In this document: positions 58,361 to 64,000 of the stretch, piece by piece
Layout: each line of letters begins with the position of its first letter
Numbering within the stretch: position 1 is the stretch's first letter
Assembly (NCBI RefSeq): GCF_000367365.1
Contig: NZ_BARF01000067.1
Location: 1 to 64,000 of the forward strand
DNA from: Streptomyces prunicolor NBRC 13075
GTDB lineage: Bacteria > Actinomycetota > Actinomycetes > Streptomycetales > Streptomycetaceae
Reading direction: 5' to 3'
DNA: 64,000 bases
Program-made: the position numbers and the translations under genes
Notes under the pieces: model-generated
Databases searched by the model: none
What the model saw: the letters and a program-made list of their open reading frames with translations, nothing else
Told to the model about the DNA's origin: nothing

Positions 58361-60304
58361 TCACCGGCGCCCCTTGGGCCTCCCCGGCGGGTGCGGCGGG
58401 GGAGGAGGCGGAGGTTGCTGCCCGCCGTCCGAGTCGTCCTCCGGCCAGTCCCGCGAACGTGACCCGGGTCGACGCCGGGGCGGCCGGGACGGTGGCTCGT
58501 AGGACTGGGCCATGGTCGGAGCGCCGTACATGTCGGCGGGCGGCGGAGGGGTGCCGGGTGGCTGCGGGTTGTTGTAGGGGCGAGTGCCGTCCTCCGGTTG
58601 CCGTAGCTCATCGGGCAGTTGCAGATACGGGTTGGTCTCGGGGTTCGGCGCGCGGTAGGGCGAACTCGGCACGTACGGCCCAGGGTCCCCGGCGCCCTCC
58701 GGATGCCCTGCATGTCCCGCACCCCCCGCAGGCTGCGCGTGTTCCGGATACCCCGGCTGCCCTGGCGCCCAGACATCCGACCCCGACCCTGAACCCGTCC
58801 CCGATCCCGTTCCCGGAACCGGACCCCCCACCCCCAAGTCACCCCGTGCCAACCGAGAAGCCTGCCGCCCCGCAGCCCCGGTCGCGTACGCGAGCAGCCC
58901 CCCGACAAACCCCGCCCCCGCACCCCACACCGCACCGAGCACCAACGCCATCCCCAGCTGCCCGTGCAGCTCGATCCCCGCGCCGAACGCGTCGAACCCC
59001 AGCACCGACAGCGACGCGTCCACCGACACATCCGTCAGCCACGCCAGCAACGGCAACGTCAGCGCGGTGACGACCCCAAGCCGTAAAGCACACCGCCCGG
59101 CAAATCCGAGAGCACTCCCGCGACCCCCCGCACCGCCGCGCTCACCGGCACCGGCACCACCACGATCAGAGCCGCTCCCCGCCGCCGCCCCCAAGGGCGT
59201 CCGCACCGCTGTCAACACCCCCGCCAGCAACATCATCAATGCCGCCGCAACCCCCAACAGCCATACCCGGCTGTCCAGTTCGGCCAGCCGGCCCAACGTC
59301 ACCGGCTGGTCGGACTTCACGCTGAGGAGTTGGTCCAGGGGGTGGGGGAGGAGTTTTGCGAGTTCGCCGGTGGCCTTGCCGTCCCAGGGGACGAAGAGGC
59401 CGATCGGGATGCCGAGCCAGACTCCGTTGGGGGCGCCAAGGAGCGCGGCGCCGGCAATTCGCTTCGGGTGGTCGTCGCCGATCGCCGCGTACACCGCCGC
59501 CGCGAGCCCCGCCGCCACCGCGACCAGCAGCACCGCCACGAGCGCGGAAGCGGCCGGGCGTACGACGCGGTGCATGGCCTCCCAACCGCGCGGCAAAGGA
59601 GTTCGGCGCGAGGCCAGCAGGGCGATCAGCAGGATGCCGGCCGACCAGCCCAGGCCGCCCAGCAACGTCGGCGCCGTATCGACCGTGAAGCCCACCGCCG
59701 CCTTCGCCTTGACCAGGTCGCTGATCTTGCCCGGCAGCAGCCCGCCGATGTCACCGATGTCGCCGAGGCCGGGGATGCTCAGCCCGCCGCCGTTCCCTCC
59801 ACCGCCGCCGGTCAGTTTGTCGAGGCCGAGTTTGCTGCCGTCGATCGTGATGACGTCGTGCCCGGCCCAGGCCAGCCCACCCAGCATCGCCACGAAGAGC
59901 ACGATCACCGAGCCCGCGCGCGCGAGGAGTTCGGCCGGGGCGATCACAACTCCGGCCGCCCGCAGGGACCGTAGGAAGAAGTACGACAGCAGGAGTGCGC
60001 CGACCAGGCTCACGCCCAGCGGGGTGATCGTCACCGCTGTGGTCGCCTGGGCGCCGGTCAGGCCGAAGGCGGAGACGTCGCCGGTCGGGGTGACCGAACC
60101 GCCCGCGCCGAGAGCCACCACCGCCGCGGTCATGGGGCCGAGCGAGCCCGTCGCGTCGGCGCCCAGCAGGTGCAGGCCGAGCGCGGCCGTGCCCGCCATG
60201 CCTATCAACGCCCAGCTCACCGCTGCGATCGCGGACAGCAGGACGTCGACCCAGGGCACCCTCGTGTCGTAGCTCGCCGTCCGGACACTCGTCGCTGAGC
60301 TCAT
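58361..60304 (-). CDS. Streptophobe-family membrane protein (contains a TTA codon)
   Basis: This 647-residue protein has about ten transmembrane helices in the first ~480 residues. The inter-helix loop near 170 is Gly-rich (GGGGGNGGGLSIPGLG). A long Pro/Gly/Ser-rich hydrophilic tail (about 490-647) ends in a stretch of eight Pro. It matches the streptophobe family restricted to Streptomyces and relatives, of unknown function. The Leu in CALRLG is encoded by TTA (59086-59084), the only TTA codon I find in a supported gene of this window. Translation should therefore depend on the bldA tRNA. ATG 60304 is the family start. Confidence 0.85.
   Translation of the reverse strand: MSSATSVRTASYDTRVPWVDVLLSAIAAVSWALIGMAGTAALGLHLLGADATGSLGPMTAAVVALGAGGSVTPTGDVSAFGLTGAQATTAVTITPLGVSLVGALLLSYFFLRSLRAAGVVIAPAELLARAGSVIVLFVAMLGGLAWAGHDVITIDGSKLGLDKLTGGGGGNGGGLSIPGLGDIGDIGGLLPGKISDLVKAKAAVGFTVDTAPTLLGGLGWSAGILLIALLASRRTPLPRGWEAMHRVVRPAASALVAVLLVAVAAGLAAAVYAAIGDDHPKRIAGAALLGAPNGVWLGIPIGLFVPWDGKATGELAKLLPHPLDQLLSVKSDQPVTLGRLAELDSRVWLLGVAAALMMLLAGVLTAVRTPLGAAAGSGSDRGGAGAGERGGAGGRGSALGFAGRCALRLGVVTALTLPLLAWLTDVSVDASLSVLGFDAFGAGIELHGQLGMALVLGAVWGAGAGFVGGLLAYATGAAGRQASRLARGDLGVGGPVPGTGSGTGSGSGSDVWAPGQPGYPEHAQPAGGAGHAGHPEGAGDPGPYVPSSPYRAPNPETNPYLQLPDELRQPEDGTRPYNNPQPPGTPPPPADMYGAPTMAQSYEPPSRPPRRRPGSRSRDWPEDDSDGGQQPPPPPPPHPPGRPKGRR
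59084..59086 (-). other. TTA leucine codon (bldA-dependent)
   Basis: On the minus strand the frame reads TGT GCT TTA CGG CTT in the streptophobe gene. TTA is the rarest codon in Streptomyces and is read only by the developmentally regulated bldA tRNA. Confidence 0.9.
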
Positions 60305-60470
60305 GGCAGACCCCCCGATCCGCGGCGCGGTGCGGACACCACGCATGTCCCCCTCGCGTGGATTACCACTCTCCGGGCCGGTTTCAACCCCGTCAACGGA
60401 ACCGACGGAAGCGTATGGACGTGGTCTTCACAAGGCCCGACTTTCGGTCAGGGGGTGCAGCCTGAAATAG

Positions 60471-60499
60471 TTCCCGACGATGTTCGCCATCCCTAGACT
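60471..60499 (+). promoter_or_regulatory. Putative promoter of the FHA-ABC gene
   Basis: TTCCCG (60471-60476) and TAGACT (60494-60499) are 17 bp apart, 33 bp before the GTG at 60533. The -10 matches the vegetative consensus well, and the -35 is weaker. Confidence 0.45.
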
Positions 60500-60532
60500 C
60501 CCTGTGATGGGGGTAACTCGGGGGACTACTCA

Positions 60533-63061
60533 GTGGGGCATGGAGTGCCGGAACTCGTACTGGAATTGAATGGACGGACCTGGACGCTCGACGCGTCCAG
60601 GCCCTACACCCTCGGACGTGATCCGCAGGGGGATGTCGTGGTCGACGACGCCAGGGTCTCCTGGCGGCACGCCACGATCAGCTGGAGCGGCCGGAGTTGG
60701 GTCATCGACGACCACGGCAGCACCAACGGCACGTTCGTGCAGGGCCAGCGCATCCATCAGATGGAGATCGGCCCGGGCTCGTCCGTGCACCTGGGCAACG
60801 CGACCGACGGCCCGCGGCTGAGCCTGTCCGGCGCCGCGGCCTCCGTGGCGAGCCCGCAGGCCCAGCCGCAGCAACAGCCGTACGCCGCACAGGGCGCGAG
60901 CCCCGGCTGGGCCCAGCAGGCACCGCCGCAACAGGCCCCGGCGCAGACGCCTGAGCAGCAGCGTTACCAGCCGCCGGCCGCCGCGCAGATTCCGCAGCAG
61001 CCGGGACCCGGTGTCGGCGCGGGGGCGCCGCCGGTCTACGGCGACCGCAGCCCGACCACGTTCCACCAGTTCTCGCTGGGCCGCGTGATGCGCATCGGCC
61101 GTGCGCTGGAGAACGAGTTGGTGGTCTCCGACCTCCAAGTCTCGCGCCACCACGCCGAGTTCCACGCGACGCCCGACGGCCGCTTCGAGATCCGCGACCT
61201 GGGCTCGCACAACGGCACGTACGTCAACGGCCAGCCGATCACCAAGGGCGGCTCGGCGCTGCTCGGCCCGAACGACATCGTCGGCGTCGGCCACTCGACG
61301 TTCCGCCTGGTCGGGGACCGGCTCGAAGAGTTCGTCGACACCGGTGACATCTCCTTCTCCGCCCGGCACTTGACCGTCGAGGTCGACGGCGGCAAGCAGA
61401 TCCTCAAGGACGTCTCCTTCGGCGTACCGGAGAAGTCGCTGATCGCGGTCATCGGCCCGTCGGGCTCCGGCAAGTCGACCCTGCTCAAGGCGCTCACCGG
61501 CTACCGGCCCGCCAACCAGGGCGACGTCCTCTACGACAACCGGAACCTCTACAAGCAGTTCGCCGAGCTGCGCCAGCGCATCGGTCTGGTCCCGCAGGAC
61601 GACATCCTGCACAAGGAACTGACCGTCAAGAAGGCCCTCAAGTACGCGGCCAAGCTGCGCTTCCCCGCCGACACCACCGGCGCCGAGCGCGAAGCCCGTA
61701 TCGACGAGGTGCTGCGCGAGCTGAAGCTCGACATCCACAAAGAGAAGAAGATCACCTCCCTCTCCGGCGGCCAGCGCAAGCGCGTCTCGGTCGCCCTGGA
61801 GCTCCTCACCAAGCCCTCGCTGATCTTCCTGGATGAGCCCACCTCGGGCCTCGACCCGGGCATGGACCGCGATGTCATGCAGCTGCTGCGCGGCCTCGCC
61901 GACGACGGCCGCACGGTCCTCGTCGTCACCCACTCCGTGGCCGAACTGGCGATCTGCGACAAGCTGTTGGTGATGGCTCCGGGCGGCAGCGTCGCCTACT
62001 TCGGCCCGCCCGAGGAGGCACTGAACTTCTTCGGCTACGACACCTGGGCCGACGTCTTCTCCGCCTTCGAGAACTACCGCGACTACGACTGGGCCGGGCG
62101 CTGGAAGGGCTCGCAGCACTACCAGATGTACGCCGCGGACATCGACGCGATTGCACCGCAGTCCGTACAGATGCCGCCGATGCAGGCGATGAAGCCGCCG
62201 AAGCCGCAGGGCTGGATGTCCCAGTTCATGACGCTGGTGCGCCGCTACGTCGGGGTGATCGCCTCCGACAAGGGCTTCCTGGCCCTGATGGTGATCCTGC
62301 CGGCCGTGCTGGGCGCGGTGAGCCTGCTCATCGACTCGGGCAACAGCCTGCTGCCCAACCCGGCCAGGGCGAACGGCCAGAGAATTCCGAACGGCACGGC
62401 CACCACGGTCCTGCTGATCCTCGCGGTCGGCGCCTGCTTCGCCGGCGCGGCCAACTCCGTCCGCGAGCTGATCAAGGAACGGGTCATCTACGAACGGGAG
62501 CGCGCGACCGGCCTCTCGCGCTCGGCGTACCTGATGTCGAAGGTGTTCGTGCTCGGCGTGATCACCGCGCTGCAGGGCCTGATGGTCGGTGTCATCGGCT
62601 TCGCCAGCCGGGAGATCCCCAAGCAGGGCCTGGTGCTCGGCAGCCAGACCATGATCGAACTCTGCATCCCGATCATGGGTCTCGGCTTCACCGCGATGAT
62701 GTTCGGCCTGATCATCTCCGCGCTGGTGAAGACGGCCGAGAAGACCATGCCGCTGCTGGTCATGTTCGCGATCATCCAGGTCGTGTTCACCGGCTGCCTG
62801 TTCACCCTGAACGGCGCGGTCGGCGTCAACCAGTTCTCGTACCTGATGCCCTCGCGCTGGGCGGTCGGGGCCGCGGGCGCCACGCTGGACTTCAACAAGA
62901 TCAGCCCGCCCAAGCCCGGCGACAGCGTCGATCCGCTCTGGGAGCACACCGTCGGCGCCTGGGGCATGGACATGGCCGCCCTGATCGCCCTCGGCGTGAT
63001 CTGCGGCTTCTTCGTGGCCCGCTTCCTGCGCCGCCACGAGCCCGAGGTTATGCGTAAGTGA
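60533..63061 (+). CDS. ABC-2 type transporter with two N-terminal FHA domains
   Basis: This 842-residue half-transporter of ABCG-like order has two phosphothreonine-binding FHA domains before the ATPase. FHA 1 spans about 7-98 (motif GSTNGTF), a Gln/Pro/Ala-rich linker covers about 105-170, and FHA 2 spans about 180-260 (SRHHAEF, GSHNGTYVNG). The ATPase has Walker A GPSGSGKST (308-316) and signature LSGGQRKRV (410-418). The C-terminal ABC-2 permease has about six helices (from about residue 575). FHA input implies control by Ser/Thr protein kinases. In mycobacteria a similar protein (Rv1747) is kinase-regulated. GTG has GGGGGA upstream. Confidence 0.92.
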   Translation: MGHGVPELVLELNGRTWTLDASRPYTLGRDPQGDVVVDDARVSWRHATISWSGRSWVIDDHGSTNGTFVQGQRIHQMEIGPGSSVHLGNATDGPRLSLSGAAASVASPQAQPQQQPYAAQGASPGWAQQAPPQQAPAQTPEQQRYQPPAAAQIPQQPGPGVGAGAPPVYGDRSPTTFHQFSLGRVMRIGRALENELVVSDLQVSRHHAEFHATPDGRFEIRDLGSHNGTYVNGQPITKGGSALLGPNDIVGVGHSTFRLVGDRLEEFVDTGDISFSARHLTVEVDGGKQILKDVSFGVPEKSLIAVIGPSGSGKSTLLKALTGYRPANQGDVLYDNRNLYKQFAELRQRIGLVPQDDILHKELTVKKALKYAAKLRFPADTTGAEREARIDEVLRELKLDIHKEKKITSLSGGQRKRVSVALELLTKPSLIFLDEPTSGLDPGMDRDVMQLLRGLADDGRTVLVVTHSVAELAICDKLLVMAPGGSVAYFGPPEEALNFFGYDTWADVFSAFENYRDYDWAGRWKGSQHYQMYAADIDAIAPQSVQMPPMQAMKPPKPQGWMSQFMTLVRRYVGVIASDKGFLALMVILPAVLGAVSLLIDSGNSLLPNPARANGQRIPNGTATTVLLILAVGACFAGAANSVRELIKERVIYERERATGLSRSAYLMSKVFVLGVITALQGLMVGVIGFASREIPKQGLVLGSQTMIELCIPIMGLGFTAMMFGLIISALVKTAEKTMPLLVMFAIIQVVFTGCLFTLNGAVGVNQFSYLMPSRWAVGAAGATLDFNKISPPKPGDSVDPLWEHTVGAWGMDMAALIALGVICGFFVARFLRRHEPEVMRK

Positions 63062-63085
63062 GCCATGCGGAAGTGAGTCCGGAAA

Positions 63086-63105
63086 TCAAACTCACGTGAG
63101 TTTGA
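63086..63105. other. Perfect 20-bp palindrome downstream of the FHA-ABC gene
   Basis: TCAAACTCACGTGAGTTTGA is fully self-complementary with no loop, centred on CACGTG. It lies 25 bp after the FHA-ABC stop, before the large terminator hairpin. A short stem-loop in RNA is impossible without melting the centre, so a protein-binding site is as likely as a terminator. Confidence 0.75.
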
Positions 63106-63112
63106 AAAGCGA

Positions 63113-63157
63113 ACGCCGAAGGGCGGCGCCCCTCACACGGGTGCCGCCCTTCGGCGT
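63113..63157. terminator. Bidirectional terminator between FHA-ABC and SLT genes
   Basis: A perfect 15-bp outer stem (63113-63127 with 63143-63157) encloses a short inner CCC/GGG pair. It serves both convergent genes. Confidence 0.85.
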
Positions 63158-63191
63158 CGATACCGAGACCAAGAGGTCCGCCGGAGAGGCC

Positions 63192-63956
63192 TCAGTACGC
63201 GCTGTTGACGTTGTCGATCGAGCCGTACCGGTCGGCCGCGTAGTTGGCGGCGGCGGTGATGTTGGCGACCGGGTCGTAGATGTTCGACGAGGTACCGGAG
63301 ACGTGGTACGCGTTGAACGTCGGCTGGATGACCTGGAGCAGACCGATCGACGGGGTGCCGTTGACCGCGTTGACGTCCCAGCCGTTGATGGCGCTGGGGT
63401 TGCCCGAGGACTCCCGCATGATGTTCTTGTACAGGCCGTTGTACGAGCCCGGGATGCCCTTCTGCTTCATGATCGCCAGCGCGTGGTTGATCCAGCCGTT
63501 GAGGTTGTTGGCGTACGTCGTCGCGGCGACGGGCTGGATCTTGACGCGCTCGGTGGAGCGGCTCGCGGCCTTCTTGGCCTTGCGCGCGGCCTCCGCCTTC
63601 TTCTTGGCGGCGGCTTCGGCGGCGGCCTTCTTCTTCGCGGCGGCGTCGACCTTGGCCTTCGCGGCCTTCGCCTTGGCATCGGCCTTCGCCTGGATCGCCT
63701 CGGTCTTCACACCGGCACCGGCGAGCTGGTCGGTGACGCTGGCCTTGACGCCCTTGATGGGCTCCGTGCTGTACGCGACCTTCGTCGAGGTCGCGGCGTC
63801 GCTCGTGGTCGTCCCCGCGTCGCCGGGCACCGCGGAGAAGGCGAGGGCGGCGGCGCCGAGCGTGGCGACACCGGCGAGCGCGATCTTGTGCTGCTTCGTC
63901 AGCTTGTTCAGCTTGGTCAGGCGACTATGACCAGGAGTGTTCGTGTTCTTGGGCAT
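63192..63956 (-). CDS. Secreted SLT-type lytic transglycosylase
   Basis: This 254-residue exported cell-wall enzyme starts with a Lys-rich signal region (cleavage near 55). An Ala/Lys-rich coiled-coil-like linker covers about 95-145. The C-terminal SLT domain begins at WINHALAIMKQKGIPGS and has the catalytic Glu in NIMRESSGNPSAIN. GLLQVIQPTFNAYH and ITAAANYAADRYG complete the goose-lysozyme-like fold. The ATG at 63956 is preceded by AGAGGTC. GACCTC/GAGGTC repeats upstream could fold over that site. A longer frame to 63995 is not favoured. Confidence 0.92.
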   Translation of the reverse strand: MPKNTNTPGHSRLTKLNKLTKQHKIALAGVATLGAAALAFSAVPGDAGTTTSDAATSTKVAYSTEPIKGVKASVTDQLAGAGVKTEAIQAKADAKAKAAKAKVDAAAKKKAAAEAAAKKKAEAARKAKKAASRSTERVKIQPVAATTYANNLNGWINHALAIMKQKGIPGSYNGLYKNIMRESSGNPSAINGWDVNAVNGTPSIGLLQVIQPTFNAYHVSGTSSNIYDPVANITAAANYAADRYGSIDNVNSAY

Positions 63957-63964
63957 GGCGGATG

Positions 63965-63989
63965 GACCTCTTCGAATTGCGCGGAGGTC
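63965..63989 (-). promoter_or_regulatory. Inverted repeat covering the SLT ribosome-binding site
   Basis: On the minus strand GACCTC (63989-63984) and GAGGTC (63970-63965) are perfectly complementary across 13 bp. The second arm is the probable ribosome-binding site 8 bp before the ATG at 63956. The stem could hide it. Everything further upstream is outside the window. Confidence 0.5.
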
Positions 63990-64000
63990 GCTCACCGTCC

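Noticed and set aside
1..64000. tRNA, rRNA, insertion sequences, prophage or integration sites
   Set aside because: I looked for tRNA-like cloverleaf words, CCA ends, transposase or integrase motifs and terminal repeats and saw none. A covariance search would be decisive for tRNAs.

Overview
The window is chromosomal DNA from a high-GC actinomycete, almost certainly a Streptomyces. The evidence is the very high G+C, heavy use of GTG and TTG starts, a single TTA codon in the whole window, the GATC-binding nucleoid protein Gbn, a streptophobe-family membrane protein, an SGM_5486-type micro-protein, and a gene order that (from memory, not searched) matches the core region of S. coelicolor from the cobalamin genes down past fabG/fabI and serB. 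I see no insertion sequences, prophage, CRISPR array, rRNA or tRNA gene. Nearly every long antisense open frame is a GC-rich shadow.

Layout. Positions 1-9590 (minus strand) hold a six-gene cobalamin operon, cobD-cobQ-cobN-chelatase(I/D)-cobO-cobB. Five of its genes are chained by overlapping stop/start codons, and a cobalamin riboswitch (about 9693-9825) precedes it. A small ORF between riboswitch and cobD may couple translation. At 9967-11553 lies a Pit phosphate transporter with a small partner and a PHO box. At 11583-18215 are a GH25 muramidase, a class II aldolase, an alpha/beta hydrolase followed by a 20-bp tandem repeat, a conserved unknown, a VOC protein and a zinc metallopeptidase. 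At 18478-21688 are an ABC-F ATPase preceded by a probable leaderless leader ORF, gbn, and an atypical crotonase. At 21709-24949 sits an Asp23/Gls24-AmaP envelope module with a divergent P10-like protein. At 25012-29798 (minus) are GH15 plus an atypical SDR, SURF1, a small Cys-rich protein and a DEDDh exonuclease with BRCT.

Positions 29965-34211 (plus) hold a tight four-gene catabolic-looking operon: acetoacetate decarboxylase-like, SDR, and two amidohydrolase-2 proteins. At 34237-37768 are VIT-type transport, sterol desaturase-like, YhhN and zinc alcohol dehydrogenase genes. At 37804-41989 (minus) are a CopD-like protein, a CoA transferase with apparently permuted halves under two palindromes, and a secreted subtilisin-like protease. 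At 42233-46805 are DUF485/ActP, moaA and small membrane proteins. At 46872-51100 (minus) are tyrS and the tldD/tldE pair. At 51341-52818 is the FAS II pair fabG-fabI. At 53322-55614 a GntR regulator diverges from an MFS exporter across a perfect palindrome, followed by a 38-residue membrane micro-protein. At 55799-57946 are a small membrane protein, SixA-like phosphatase and serB. At 58361-63956 are a TTA-containing streptophobe gene, a double-FHA ABC transporter and a secreted SLT lytic transglycosylase.

The most interesting items are regulatory or architectural: the riboswitch/uORF arrangement, the leader ORF before the ABC-F gene, the gbn leader with GATC sites, the hairpin-bearing 20-bp tandem array, the permuted CoA transferase, the operator-overlapped leaderless promoters, and the TTA codon. 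I found no complete new defence or biosynthetic system that I could defend.
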